Positions 9,074 through 17,422 of a DNA stretch of 64,000 nucleotides are shown here, piece by piece. Position 1 is the stretch's first letter; each line of letters begins with the position of its first letter. The notes beneath the pieces were generated by a model. That model did no database searches, was not told where the DNA came from, and saw only the letters and a list, made by a program, of their open reading frames with translations. Source of the stretch: Oscillospiraceae bacterium (lineage in GTDB: Bacteria; Bacillota; Clostridia; Oscillospirales; Oscillospiraceae); assembly GCA_022801715.1 (NCBI GenBank), contig JAAWSV010000004.1, positions 1-64,000 of the forward strand. Reading direction: 5' to 3'. Both the position numbers and the translations under genes were made by a program.

Positions 9074-9102
9074 TTGCGTCCGCAGGCTGTTTGTGCTATA
9101 CT
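9074..9102 (+). promoter_or_regulatory. Promoter of the SUFU-domain gene
   Basis: TTGCGT (9074-9079), a 17-bp spacer and the extended -10 TGCTATACT (TATACT 9097-9102). It is divergent from the MATE promoter, with only 35 bp between the two -35 boxes. Confidence 0.65.
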
Positions 9103-9153
9103 GCACCTGAAACGGCCAAGAGGACCGTACTGAAGAGGAAGTGAGGTATCTTC

Positions 9154-9927
9154 ATGGGTATTTTTGAAAAATTCCGCAAGAATAAGAAGGAAGTCACCCC
9201 CGGCGGCTCCCCCATCTACCGCTACGAGGAGCAGGAGAACCGGGAGTTCCAGATGCCCGCCGAGATGGGGCGCTACGCCGGGGAGATCGAGGCCCAGTTC
9301 GCCCAGCTCTTCCCGGACCATAAGAGCTTCGTGTTCCATGAGCTGCTCTCGGACCTGGTCCACATCGACGTGCACGTCATCTGCCCCGACGAGGAGCTCC
9401 CCTTCTACGTGCTCTACACCACCGGCATGAGCGATCTGCCCATGACGCTGCCGGAGGAGATTGAGGAGCCGGAGCTGTACCGCCGCTCGGAGCTCTACCT
9501 CTTCCTCCCCGGGGACTGGCAGCTGGGCAAGCCGGGCGACGTGGGCACAGACATTCCCCCGGAGTACTACTGGCCCATCCACCTGATCAAGTTCCTGGCC
9601 CGGTTCCCCCATGAGTACAAGACCTGGCTGGGCTGGGGACACACCATGCCCAACGGCCCCGGCTACGCCCCCATTGGCGAGGGCACCGAGATGGGCGGCG
9701 TGGTCCTCACCGCCATGGACAAGGTCCCCCCGCTCAAGACCGAGGACGGCACCACTGTCAACTTCTACATGGTCCTCCCCGCCTACAAGGAGGAGATCGA
9801 GTATAAGCTCCGCTACGGCATGGAGAAGCTGGAGGAGCGGTTCATGGAGGGCAAGGTACCCTTGGTCTGGGACATCCGGCGCCCCAACCTCTGCCCCGAC
9901 TTCACCGAGGTGCTTGACGGCCTGTAA
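9154..9927 (+). CDS. Suppressor-of-fused (SUFU) domain protein
   Basis: A 257-residue cytoplasmic protein. From about residue 40 it matches the bacterial SUFU-like fold: FPDHKSFVFHELLSDLVHIDVHVICP, then PEYYWPIHLIKFLARFPHEYKTWLGWGHT. Bacterial SUFU proteins are of unclear role and are often found near polymorphic toxin or immunity genes, but nothing of that kind is next to it here. The N-terminus (GIFEKFRKNKKEVTPGG) is a short basic lead-in. The ATG follows GTGAGG. It has its own promoter and is followed by the zinc-ribbon gene in the same direction. Confidence 0.85.
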   Translation: MGIFEKFRKNKKEVTPGGSPIYRYEEQENREFQMPAEMGRYAGEIEAQFAQLFPDHKSFVFHELLSDLVHIDVHVICPDEELPFYVLYTTGMSDLPMTLPEEIEEPELYRRSELYLFLPGDWQLGKPGDVGTDIPPEYYWPIHLIKFLARFPHEYKTWLGWGHTMPNGPGYAPIGEGTEMGGVVLTAMDKVPPLKTEDGTTVNFYMVLPAYKEEIEYKLRYGMEKLEERFMEGKVPLVWDIRRPNLCPDFTEVLDGL

Positions 9928-10007
9928 TTATCCCAGAAAATATTCCCATCTGTATTAAACCCATCTCAAACCACATCCCATCAACAGCGGAAAAGGAGGC
10001 AGTTTTT

Positions 10008-10553
10008 ATGTCAGAGGCAAGAATTTACCAGCTGCCGGCGGAGCAGACGCTCACCGGCGTGGCCTACGCGCTGGAGCGGTTTCTGCGGGAGGAGAAATCC
10101 CTGGAGGCCGAGGGCCTCTCCGTGGGGGAGGACAGCTATTTCATCCAGGCCCGCGTCCGGGAGGACTGGAAGAAGTTCGTGGGTCTGGATCAGGCGATCC
10201 AGATCCGGCTCACACGCTACGACACCTCCCTCACAGTGGACGTGGGGGCGGGAAAGTGGGCGGACAAGCTGGGCGGGGTTCTGGTGGGCCGTCTGCTCTT
10301 TGCGCCCCTGCTGGTGACGTCGGCCATCGGTGCGGTGATGCAGGGCCTCCTCCCCGGCGAGGTGTTTGACTGTGTGAACCGGACCTTGGGCGGCGGGAAG
10401 GACCTCTGCCCCCACTGCAAGGCTCCCCTGCCGGCGGAGGCCAAATTCTGCCCCGCCTGCGGCCAGTCCGCCGGGGCCGTGTGCCCCGTCTGCGGCAAGC
10501 AGGCCGCCCCAGGCACCAAGTTCTGCACCGACTGCGGGACGGAGCTGCGGTAG
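10008..10553 (+). CDS. Protein with a C-terminal double zinc ribbon (181 aa)
   Basis: The first 125 residues form an alpha/beta region containing one hydrophobic stretch (GVLVGRLLFAPLLVTSAIGAVMQ) that may associate with the membrane. The C-terminus carries four Cys pairs, CPHC, CPAC, CPVC and CTDC, making two rubredoxin-like knuckles as in DUF/zinc-ribbon proteins of Clostridia. AAAGGAGG precedes the ATG. The function is not known; the ribbons may bind nucleic acid or protein. A strong terminator follows. Confidence 0.75.
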   Translation: MSEARIYQLPAEQTLTGVAYALERFLREEKSLEAEGLSVGEDSYFIQARVREDWKKFVGLDQAIQIRLTRYDTSLTVDVGAGKWADKLGGVLVGRLLFAPLLVTSAIGAVMQGLLPGEVFDCVNRTLGGGKDLCPHCKAPLPAEAKFCPACGQSAGAVCPVCGKQAAPGTKFCTDCGTELR

Positions 10554-10565
10554 CCCCCCCGCGAT

Positions 10566-10600
10566 AAAAGACCCGGACGGCCCTGTCGTCCGGGTCTTTT
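10566..10600 (+). terminator. Terminator after the zinc-ribbon gene
   Basis: AAAAGACCCGGACG and CGTCCGGGTCTTTT form a 14-bp perfect stem with A and T runs on either side, so it may act in both directions. Confidence 0.85.
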
Positions 10601-10652
10601 GATAGGGAGGCAGAGACGAAAATTCCCCCTTTTCCTCCCCCGGCCTTTGTGC

Positions 10653-10658
10653 TATACT
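10653..10658 (+). promoter_or_regulatory. Extended -10 promoter of tsaE-tsaB
   Basis: TGCTATACT with a poor -35 (TTTTCC at 10630). The TGn element probably compensates. It lies 44 bp before tsaE. Confidence 0.45.
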
Positions 10659-10701
10659 GTCGCTGTATACACAACTATAAACACATTCGAGGAAAACAAA
10701 G

Positions 10702-11127
10702 ATGCAATACCTCTCACACAGCGCCGCCGACACCGAGGAGCTGGGCCGGCGGCTGGCGGCGGTCCTCCGCAGCGGCGACGTGGTGGCCTACCGCGGCGGC
10801 TTGGGCGCGGGGAAGACCGCCTTCACGCGGGGACTGGCCGCGGGCTTGGGCTGTACCGCCCGGGTCTCCAGCCCCACCTTTACCGTCGTCAACGAGTACG
10901 ACGGCCCCCTCCCCCTCTTCCACTTCGACATGTACCGCCTCTCCGGCGCGGAGGAACTCTTCGACATCGGCTGGGAGGACTACCTCTCCCGCCCCGGCGT
11001 CTGCGCCGTGGAGTGGAGCGAGCGGGTGGAGGACGCCCTGCCGCCGGGGACTGTCGTCGTCACCATAGAGCACCGCCCGGAGGAGGAGGATTGGCGTACC
11101 GTCACCGTGGAGGGGAGGGACCTATGA
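10702..11127 (+). CDS. tsaE: tRNA threonylcarbamoyladenosine biosynthesis ATPase TsaE
   Basis: A 141-residue P-loop ATPase. It works with TsaB and TsaD to put the threonylcarbamoyl group on A37 of ANN-decoding tRNAs. Walker A GGLGAGKT is near residue 32, followed by the family signatures SSPTFTVVNEY and FHFDMYRL, and VEWSERV. The stop codon overlaps the tsaB start (ATGA), so the two are translationally coupled. TsaD is not in this window. Confidence 0.95.
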   Translation: MQYLSHSAADTEELGRRLAAVLRSGDVVAYRGGLGAGKTAFTRGLAAGLGCTARVSSPTFTVVNEYDGPLPLFHFDMYRLSGAEELFDIGWEDYLSRPGVCAVEWSERVEDALPPGTVVVTIEHRPEEEDWRTVTVEGRDL

Positions 11128-11840
11128 ATATCTTAGCCATCGAGAGCTCCGCCCGGTCGGCCTCCTGCGCCGTGCTCCGGGACGGGGAGCTGTTCTGCCG
11201 GGCGGACCAGGCCACCGGCCTTACCCACAGCCGGACGCTGATGCCCATGGTGGAGTCCATGCTGCAAAATGCCGAGCTGACGCCCCAGGATATGGACGTC
11301 ATCGCCGTAGCCGCCGGCCCTGGCTCCTTCACGGGCCTCCGCATCGGCGTGGCGGCGGCCAAGGGCCTCGCCTGGGCCTTGGAGAAGCCCTGCGCGGCGG
11401 TGTCCACGCTGGAGGCCATGACCGCCCCCCTGTCCCACATGGACGCCGTGGTGATCGGCGCCATGGACGCCCGGCGGCACCAGATCTACAACGCCCTCTT
11501 CCGCACCCGGGGCGGCATCTGGGAGCGAAAAACTCCGGACCGGGCCATCTCCTTGGAGGACTTGGCGGAGGAGCTGAAGGGGGAGAAGCGTGTCCCTCCC
11601 CGCTTCCCCCAGCTGGTGGTGGGCGACGGGGCGGAGCTGTGCCGGGACTACCTGCTCTCCCAGGATATCGCCTGCGAGCTGGCCCCCCGGCACCTGCGCC
11701 TCCAGAGCGCCGTAGGGGTGGCCCTGGCCGCCTGGCCCAGAGTACAGGCGGGGGAGCTCTGCACCGCGCAGGAGCTGACCCCGGCATACCTGCGGCTGTC
11801 CCAGGCGGAGCGGGAGCGGCTGGCGCGGGAACAGAGATAG
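11124..11840 (+). CDS. tsaB: tRNA threonylcarbamoyladenosine biosynthesis protein TsaB
   Basis: A 238-residue ASKHA-fold protein that dimerises with TsaD in the t6A enzyme. The start NILAIESSARSASCAVL and the motif VAAGPGSFTGLRIGVAAAKGLAWAL are diagnostic. The ATG at 11124 lies inside the tsaE stop codon; much longer upstream reading in this frame is only a shadow of tsaE. rimI, often the next gene, is absent; upp follows instead. Confidence 0.95.
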   Translation: MNILAIESSARSASCAVLRDGELFCRADQATGLTHSRTLMPMVESMLQNAELTPQDMDVIAVAAGPGSFTGLRIGVAAAKGLAWALEKPCAAVSTLEAMTAPLSHMDAVVIGAMDARRHQIYNALFRTRGGIWERKTPDRAISLEDLAEELKGEKRVPPRFPQLVVGDGAELCRDYLLSQDIACELAPRHLRLQSAVGVALAAWPRVQAGELCTAQELTPAYLRLSQAERERLAREQR

Positions 11841-11867
11841 CGGGAACAGAAACAGAGGAGGAGAACC

Positions 11868-12494
11868 ATGAGCCTGTACATTGTCGACCACCCCCTGGTG
11901 GCCCACAAGCTGACCATCCTGCGGGATAAAAACACCCCCACCAAGGACTTTCGTGCCCTGGTGGAGGAGATCGGGATGTTCCTCACCTACGAGGCCACCC
12001 GGGACCTGCCCCTCACCACCCGGAAAATCGAGACGCCCCTGTGCGCCATGGAGGCCCCCACACTGTCAGGGAAGAAGCTGGCGGTGGTGCCCATCCTCCG
12101 GGCGGGACTGGGGCTGGTGGAGGGTGTGCTGCGGATGGTACCCTCGGCCAAGGTGGGCCACATCGGCCTCTACCGGGACGAGGAGACCCTGCAGCCGGTG
12201 AAGTATTTTTGCAAGATGCCCCCGGACATCGCCCAGCGGGATGTGCTGGTGGTGGACCCCATGCTGGCCACCGGCGGCAGCGCCTGCGCGGCCATCGCCT
12301 TTATGAAGGAGTACGGCTGTCAAAATATCAAGCTGATGGTGCTGGTGGCCGCCCCGGAGGGGGTGTCCAAGGTGGAGCGGGAGCACCCGGAGGTGCCCGT
12401 CTACTGCGCCGCCCTGGACGACCACCTGAACCAGCGGGGCTACATCGTCCCCGGATTAGGCGACGCCGGCGACCGCATCTTCGGCACACTGTAA
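11868..12494 (+). CDS. upp: Uracil phosphoribosyltransferase
   Basis: A 208-residue enzyme that converts uracil and PRPP to UMP in pyrimidine salvage. The PRPP-binding motif [12 protein letters not shown] and the uracil-binding end region [18 protein letters not shown] are complete. GAGGAGGAG precedes the ATG. It lies 27 bp after tsaB and is probably transcribed with it. Confidence 0.97.
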   Translation: MSLYIVDHPLVAHKLTILRDKNTPTKDFRALVEEIGMFLTYEATRDLPLTTRKIETPLCAMEAPTLSGKKLAVVPILRAGLGLVEGVLRMVPSAKVGHIGLYRDEETLQPVKYFCKMPPDIAQRDVLVVDPMLATGGSACAAIAFMKEYGCQNIKLMVLVAAPEGVSKVEREHPEVPVYCAALDDHLNQRGYIVPGLGDAGDRIFGTL

Positions 12495-12543
12495 GCCCTG
12501 CTGTCTGCGTCAAACGACAGGATTTTGAGAGGATACTGTGGAT

Positions 12544-12687
12544 ATGAAGAGAAAAACCTTGGGGATTGCGCTGCTGCTGTTTGGGAATATACTCGCAGTG
12601 CCGGATTTATTCTTTTTCTACGCGGGCCTGCTGGTCGGTCTTATTGGCCTGTGCTTGGTGATTAGCGGATTGGGCTCAGATACATGA
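12544..12687 (+). CDS. Small two-helix membrane protein (47 aa)
   Basis: An ATG at 12544 (GAGAGGA ten bases upstream) opens a 47-residue frame: a short basic N-terminus, a hydrophobic helix (LGIALLLFGNILAVP), an aromatic turn (DLFFFY) and a second helix (GLLVGLIGLCLVISGLG). Composition and a plausible ribosome binding site argue that it is real. It sits 49 bp after upp and before a terminator. The function is unknown. Confidence 0.6.
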   Translation: MKRKTLGIALLLFGNILAVPDLFFFYAGLLVGLIGLCLVISGLGSDT

Positions 12688-12732
12688 GCAGCTTCCCTGC
12701 AAGTTTTGTCTTAAATTTATAGGTATGATAAG

Positions 12733-12773
12733 GTGCCGCACCTCGGTAGAATAGAGTGTGCGGCGCTTTTTTA
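12733..12773 (+). terminator. Terminator after the upp region
   Basis: GCCGCAC and GTGCGGC pair across a 16-nt loop, followed by GCTTTTTT. Confidence 0.7.
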
Positions 12774-12897
12774 TCCGAATGCAAAAACATCTCCCGCGAG
12801 CAGCGAAACCTCGCCGCCCTCCCCGGTGACTATATAGGTGAAGGGCCCCTCCCCGCCGGCCATCCGGCGGAGCAATCGAAGAAAGGGAGTGCATCCT

Positions 12898-13458
12898 ATG
12901 GAGGACAGCAGGATCATCGACCTGTTTTTTCAGCGCAGCGGCGACGCTGTAGCCGCCCTCAGCGGCAAATACGCCAACTACTGCTATACCATCGCCTACA
13001 ACATCCTCTCCAGCGCGGAGGACGCGGAGGAGTGCGTCAACGACACCTGGCTGGGGGTGTGGAACGCCATACCGCCCCACCGGCCCCTCCGCCTGAGCGC
13101 CTTTGTGGGCAAGATCACCCGGCGGCTGGCCTTCAACTGCCGCCGCGCCCTCCAGGCGGAGAAACGGGGCGGAGGCGCGCTGCCCCTGATCCTGGAGGAA
13201 CTGGAGGAGTGCACCGCCGGCGGAGAGGACACCTATGGCGCGGTGGAGGACGCGGAGCTGGAGCGGTCCATCAACCGCTTCCTCCACACCCTGCCGGAGC
13301 GCCACTGCAATGTGTTCCTCCGCCGCTACTGGTACGCCGAACCTCTTCAGGACATCGCCAGGCGCTATGGCCTGAAGGAGAACACGGTAAAGACCATCCT
13401 CTATCGCACCAGACAGAAGCTGAAAGCGCACCTTGAGAAGGAGGGCATCCTGTTATGA
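12898..13458 (+). CDS. ECF-type RNA polymerase sigma factor
   Basis: A 186-residue sigma-70-family protein with region 2 (YANYCYTIAYNILSSAEDAEECVNDTWLGVWNAIPP) and region 4 (ERHCNVFLRRYWYAEPLQDIARRYGLKENTVKTILYRTRQKLKAHL), and no region 1 or 3. The ATG at 12898 has AAGGGAG upstream; a longer upstream frame lacks a ribosome binding site. Its stop overlaps the next gene (ATGA), a membrane protein that is its likely partner. The signal and regulon are unknown. Confidence 0.9.
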   Translation: MEDSRIIDLFFQRSGDAVAALSGKYANYCYTIAYNILSSAEDAEECVNDTWLGVWNAIPPHRPLRLSAFVGKITRRLAFNCRRALQAEKRGGGALPLILEELEECTAGGEDTYGAVEDAELERSINRFLHTLPERHCNVFLRRYWYAEPLQDIARRYGLKENTVKTILYRTRQKLKAHLEKEGILL

Positions 13459-14540
13459 AAAAGCATGAACGTCTGTTTTTGGCCATTGGCGCCGCCGACG
13501 AGGACCTGCTGCGCCGCAGCGAGGAGTCCGGAAAGCGCCGCCGCCTAAGACTGTGGGGCACAGCCCTGACCGCCGCGGCCTGCTTGGCGCTGATCCTCAC
13601 CGCCCTGCTCCCCCGGCTCACCGGCGGCGGGAACGTCGTCCCCCCCTCCCCCAGCGGCCCCGACGATCCCCCGGCGGTGGTCGCCCCCCCGGAGAACACG
13701 CCCCCCGAGGACGTGACCCTCCCGACAGACCCCGACATCTCCTTTGACCCCCAGAGCCCCGACGCGGTGTTTCACTTCCTCCAGTACACGGGAGACGCGG
13801 AGGCGGCCGCCCCCGGCTTCACCATCTATATCAACGAGGAGTTCTACGCCCTCTCAAAGCAAAACGGCGCCTGCGTGGTCCGCCCAAAGGACCCGGTGCG
13901 GATTCCCGGCACGGAGCTGCCCCCCTGCGAGCTGTGGATCACCCACCAGAGCCAGTCCTTGGAGGAGGCCAAAGCCGCCCTGCCGGAGAGCTGGCGCACG
14001 AAGTACCCCACGCTCTCCGACTGGGAGAGCGACCCCCTCACCGGCGCCCTCCGGCTCTATGGCTGGGAGAGCACCGACTGGGACGCGGAATACTTCGAGG
14101 CCTTCCTCTTTGACGACGGGGAGGGCGGCGCCTACGTCCTCTCCTTCACCTGCTTCATGGAGGCGGTGGAGGGCCACGGGGCCCGGTTTGCGGATATGAT
14201 CCGCACCTTCCGCCCGGTGCACCAGGGCGTCCCCCTCTGGCTGACGGAACTGGACACCGCCGCCCAGGCTGTCACCCGGGCCGTCCTCACCGGCAGCCTC
14301 TCCGCCGGTGAGGCGTATATCGCCGAGGGCGCGGACATGGAGGGCTACGGCGAGGACGCCTCCCCCTATGTCAGCATATCGGCCTTTAACTACACGGTGG
14401 ACGACGTCCAGTCCCCCACCTCCGCCATCGTCTCCGTCCAGTGCCGCGTGGACATCGAGGACTCTTACGACTACCTCACCATCGAGATGCGGTACCAGAA
14501 CGGCCAGTGGAAGGCCCTCTGGAGCGGACTTGAAAAATAA
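13455..14540 (+). CDS. Membrane-anchored partner of the ECF sigma factor (putative anti-sigma factor)
   Basis: A 361-residue protein. A cytoplasmic N-terminus of about 33 residues contains the ERLFLAIGAADEDLLRRSEES helix common in anti-sigma-type proteins encoded after clostridial ECF sigma factors. A single transmembrane helix (about 34-54) is followed by a proline-rich linker and a large extracytoplasmic domain (about residues 95-361). Translational coupling to the sigma gene supports a sensor and sigma-sequestering role, which is inferred. A strong hairpin without a T tract follows the stop codon. Confidence 0.7.
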   Translation: MKKHERLFLAIGAADEDLLRRSEESGKRRRLRLWGTALTAAACLALILTALLPRLTGGGNVVPPSPSGPDDPPAVVAPPENTPPEDVTLPTDPDISFDPQSPDAVFHFLQYTGDAEAAAPGFTIYINEEFYALSKQNGACVVRPKDPVRIPGTELPPCELWITHQSQSLEEAKAALPESWRTKYPTLSDWESDPLTGALRLYGWESTDWDAEYFEAFLFDDGEGGAYVLSFTCFMEAVEGHGARFADMIRTFRPVHQGVPLWLTELDTAAQAVTRAVLTGSLSAGEAYIAEGADMEGYGEDASPYVSISAFNYTVDDVQSPTSAIVSVQCRVDIEDSYDYLTIEMRYQNGQWKALWSGLEK

Positions 14541-14542
14541 CC

Positions 14543-14575
14543 AGGGAGCGCGGGAGTGAGAACTCCCGCGCTCCC
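14543..14575 (+). terminator. Hairpin after the sigma/anti-sigma operon
   Basis: GGGAGCGCGGGAGT and ACTCCCGCGCTCCC form a 14-bp perfect stem with a GAGA loop. There is no T run after it, so termination may be weak. Confidence 0.6.
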
Positions 14576-14621
14576 TGCGCCGCCCATGTCCCGCCGCCCC
14601 CTCAGGGGGGCCGCCGCCCGC

Positions 14622-14650
14622 TTGCCACAGCGGCGTCCATATGCTACAAT
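14622..14650 (+). promoter_or_regulatory. Promoter giving an almost leaderless transcript
   Basis: TTGCCA (14622-14627), a 17-bp spacer and extended -10 TGCTACAAT (TACAAT 14645-14650). Transcription should start at about 14657, only four bases before the ATG at 14661. Confidence 0.65.
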
Positions 14651-14660
14651 ACCTGCGTAT

Positions 14661-15206
14661 ATGGAGATCATTCTAAAGAACATCCCGATTCCGTTTCTCA
14701 AAACCATCCTCAGCGAACCGCTCATCTTTCATCAAGCGGACATCCTCTCGTCGCACTTTTTCTCCTCCGCCGTGGGGAGAACCTGCCAGTACGCGGAGGT
14801 CAGGGACTGGGACGCCTTCCTTCAGGGAGCGGGCACCAGCGGCATGCTCCTCGCAAAACTCGACATAGGCATGGAGCTGAAAAACGTGGTAGTATTGATC
14901 AGCCACGAGTCATCCCTGGGTGACATCACCATCCACTTTGGGGAGGACCAGCTCCATGTTTCGGATGCCGCCGCGGCAAAGCAGCACTTTCAAAAGCTGT
15001 TCCAAAAGCTGACGGAGCTCCTAAGGACCGGCCTGGTCAGCAGCATCGCCATGGGCTATGAGCCGGCGGAGGACCCGGACATGCAGATTCTGGAGCTCCG
15101 CCGGGGCCTGTTCCGAACCTTCTGCCAAAACATTTCCCACTCGCCGGAGCTCCAGGAGCTCTGCCGGGTGGGAAATACGTACTTTTGTCTGTCTGGGGAC
15201 ACATAG
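14661..15206 (+). CDS. Hypothetical protein (181 aa), probably translated from a leaderless mRNA
   Basis: A soluble protein starting MEIILKNIPIPFLKTILSEPL. No Shine-Dalgarno sequence is present, because a good promoter lies directly before the ATG. The body is mixed alpha/beta with a central FQKLFQKLTELLRTG helix and three cysteines in the C-terminal third. No signal peptide or membrane helix is visible, and I do not recognise the family. An in-frame ATG at about 14872 could be an internal start, but its ribosome binding site is poor. Confidence 0.65.
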   Translation: MEIILKNIPIPFLKTILSEPLIFHQADILSSHFFSSAVGRTCQYAEVRDWDAFLQGAGTSGMLLAKLDIGMELKNVVVLISHESSLGDITIHFGEDQLHVSDAAAAKQHFQKLFQKLTELLRTGLVSSIAMGYEPAEDPDMQILELRRGLFRTFCQNISHSPELQELCRVGNTYFCLSGDT

Positions 15207-15222
15207 CGCCCTGTCCGCCGCC

Positions 15223-15777
15223 TCAGGCGCTCCACGAGTGCCGCCCCTCCCTGTGGTGGACGGCGGGGAACACCTTGCGGTACCAGCGGCGCATGTAGAG
15301 CCCCACCGTGGCGGACACCTCCCGGGAGGCCACCACCTTGTCGGCCAGGGTCAGGATCCAGGCCTCAGAATTCCTTGGCACCGGAGCCAGGGGGAACATG
15401 TGGCTGATGATGGCGGAGCGCTGGCGCTCGTCCAGGGGAAAAAAGCGGTCCGCCCGGCGGGCGGCGCGCTCCCCGTGGGCGAAGGCGTGCATCTGCTTCA
15501 CCCTGTGCCACCCCCGGTAGTGCCGCAGGGTCTGCTTGTAGTCGTCGCTGTGCCAGTCGTAGCCGAAGAAGTCATGGAGCAGCGCTGCCCGGGTCACCGC
15601 CCGGACCCGATCCTCCGTCAGGTGGAAATACAGGGCAAGGCGGCAGGCGCACCGCGCGGTGTCCACCGAGTGGACGTACAGGGAGTTCTCCCCGCCGTGG
15701 TGGGTGCACAGGCGCAGCTGCTGAAACAGCGGATGGCCGATAATATCCTCGGTCATCTGCTCAAAAAACTGGTCCAT
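15223..15777 (-). CDS. HD-domain phosphohydrolase
   Basis: A 184-residue protein of the metal-dependent HD superfamily. The metal-ligand pattern is visible as LYVHSVDTA, LLHDFFGYDWH (the HD pair) and a downstream TLADKVV aspartate. Proteins of this length are common in Clostridia; they hydrolyse phosphoesters, but the substrate is unknown. GGAGGAGAG precedes the ATG at 15777. It is convergent with the 14661 gene, their stop codons being 16 bp apart. Confidence 0.85.
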   Translation of the reverse strand: MDQFFEQMTEDIIGHPLFQQLRLCTHHGGENSLYVHSVDTARCACRLALYFHLTEDRVRAVTRAALLHDFFGYDWHSDDYKQTLRHYRGWHRVKQMHAFAHGERAARRADRFFPLDERQRSAIISHMFPLAPVPRNSEAWILTLADKVVASREVSATVGLYMRRWYRKVFPAVHHREGRHSWSA

Positions 15778-15862
15778 GGGCCTCTCCTCCGCAGGTCAAA
15801 ATCGCCGCTTGCGCCTCCCCTCCGCCGGAAGACGGCGGGGCGCGCTCGCGTAACCGAGGTAT

Positions 15863-15891
15863 AGTATAGCCCATCCCGCAGGGCTTTGCAA
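15863..15891 (-). promoter_or_regulatory. Promoter of the HD-domain gene
   Basis: On the minus strand TTGCAA (15891-15886), 17 bp, TATACT (15868-15863). Confidence 0.6.
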
Positions 15892-15948
15892 GGGATAGAT
15901 TTTGGGAATCCGTACATTTTTCTGTCAAAGTCCCCCGCGCAAGCCCCC

Positions 15949-15977
15949 TTGCGCGGAGGCGGCCGGCATGGTACAAT
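15949..15977 (+). promoter_or_regulatory. Promoter of niaR
   Basis: TTGCGC (15949-15954), 17 bp and the extended -10 TGGTACAAT (15972-15977). Confidence 0.6.
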
Positions 15978-16009
15978 AGGGGGCATCAAAGAGGGGGGAG
16001 GGGTTTTTC

Positions 16010-16519
16010 ATGGACGCCGAAGCGCGGAGGGCAGAGATCCGTCAGACGCTGTCGCGGGCCACGGCGCCGGTCAGCGCCGCCGCTCTGGCCCGGGACTTGG
16101 GTGTCAGCCGGCAGGTAATCGTGGGGGATGTGGCCCTGCTGCGGGCGGCGGGGCTGGATATATCCGCCACCCCCCGGGGCTATCTCCTGCGCCAGGAGGA
16201 GCGGGGGCTGCTGCGCACGGTGGCCTGCCGCCACACCGCCAAGGAGATGGAGGCGGAGCTGACCGCCATGGTGGACAACGGCTGCACCGTGATGGACGTG
16301 ATTGTGGAGCACCCGGTATATGGCCAGCTCACCGGGACGCTGCGCCTGTCCAGCCGATACGATGTGGGCCAGTTTGCGGCCCGCTGCAAGGAGGCGGCGG
16401 CGCCGCCGCTGTCGCTGCTCACCGAGGGGATCCATCTGCACACGCTGTCCTGCCCCGACGAGGGGGCCTACCAGAGGGTCTGCGCGGCACTGCGGGAGCT
16501 GGGCATCCTTTTGGAGTAG
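16010..16519 (+). CDS. niaR: NiaR-type transcriptional repressor (HTH_11 plus 3H domain)
   Basis: A 169-residue regulator. Residues 1-60 are a winged helix (AALARDLGVSRQVIVGDVALLRAAG). The rest is the 3H domain, named for three conserved histidines, here in CRHTAKEM, VEHPVYGQL and GIHLHTLSC. NiaR represses NAD-biosynthesis and niacin-transport genes when nicotinic acid is present. None of those targets is adjacent; thyA follows in the same direction after 72 bp. Family assignment is firm, while the regulon is inferred. Confidence 0.9.
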   Translation: MDAEARRAEIRQTLSRATAPVSAAALARDLGVSRQVIVGDVALLRAAGLDISATPRGYLLRQEERGLLRTVACRHTAKEMEAELTAMVDNGCTVMDVIVEHPVYGQLTGTLRLSSRYDVGQFAARCKEAAAPPLSLLTEGIHLHTLSCPDEGAYQRVCAALRELGILLE

Positions 16520-16591
16520 GCCCGTCATCCCCCCTAAAAAACCGCTGTACTGCCCACGCCACAAACCAGCCAAAAACTATAGGAGAAAAAA

Positions 16592-17422
16592 ATGAGCTAC
16601 GCAGACGACATCTTCATTCAAACCTGCCGCACCATCTTGGACAGCGGCACCTATGACACAGACCTGCCCGTCCGCCCCCGCTGGGCCGACGGCACCCCCG
16701 CCCACACGGTAAAAACCTTCGGCGTGGTAAACCGGTACGACCTGCGGCGGGAGTTCCCCATCATGACCCTCCGCCGCACCTACTTCAAATCCTGCGTGGA
16801 TGAGCTGCTCTGGATCTGGCAGAAGAAGTCCAACCAGATTGCCCATCTCTCCAGCCACGTCTGGGACGCCTGGGCCGACGAAAACGGAACCATCGGCAAG
16901 GCCTACGGCTACCAGCTGAGTGTCAAGCACCACTACAGCGACGGCGACTTCGACCAGGTGGACCGTGTCCTGAAGGACCTCCGGGAGAACCCGGCCAGCC
17001 GCCGGATGGTCACCAGCCTTTTCAACCACGCCGACCTCCACCAGATGGGCCTCTACCCCTGTGCCTGGTCCATGACCTTCAACGTCACCGGCCATACCCT
17101 CAACGCCGTTTTGAACCAGCGCAGCCAGGACATGCTCACCGCCAGCAACTGGAACGTGTGCCAGTACGCGGTACTGCTGCACATGATGGCCCGCTCCGCC
17201 GGCCTGGAGGCCGGGGAGCTCCTCCACGTCATCGCCGACTGCCACATCTACGACCGCCACGTCCCCATCGTGGAGAAGCTCCTGACCTTAGAACCCCGCC
17301 CCGCCCCCAGGCTGCTGATCAACCCTGACAAGACCGATTTCTACGCCTTCACCCCGGAGGACTTCCAGCTGGAGGGCTACGACCCCCACCCCCTCTCCGA
17401 GAAAATCGAGGTGGCCATATGA
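16592..17422 (+). CDS. thyA: Thymidylate synthase
   Basis: A 276-residue enzyme that methylates dUMP to dTMP with methylene-tetrahydrofolate. The catalytic cysteine is in LYPCAWSM. The nucleotide-binding QRSQDMLTASNWNVCQYA segment and the terminal hydrophobic residue needed for closure are present. Its stop codon overlaps the start of the dihydrofolate reductase gene, which recycles the dihydrofolate it makes. Confidence 0.96.
   Translation: MSYADDIFIQTCRTILDSGTYDTDLPVRPRWADGTPAHTVKTFGVVNRYDLRREFPIMTLRRTYFKSCVDELLWIWQKKSNQIAHLSSHVWDAWADENGTIGKAYGYQLSVKHHYSDGDFDQVDRVLKDLRENPASRRMVTSLFNHADLHQMGLYPCAWSMTFNVTGHTLNAVLNQRSQDMLTASNWNVCQYAVLLHMMARSAGLEAGELLHVIADCHIYDRHVPIVEKLLTLEPRPAPRLLINPDKTDFYAFTPEDFQLEGYDPHPLSEKIEVAI

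Noticed and set aside
8959-9642. Upstream extension of the MATE gene frame
   Set aside because: It runs through the promoter and opposite the SUFU gene; AGGAGG precedes the ATG at 8958.
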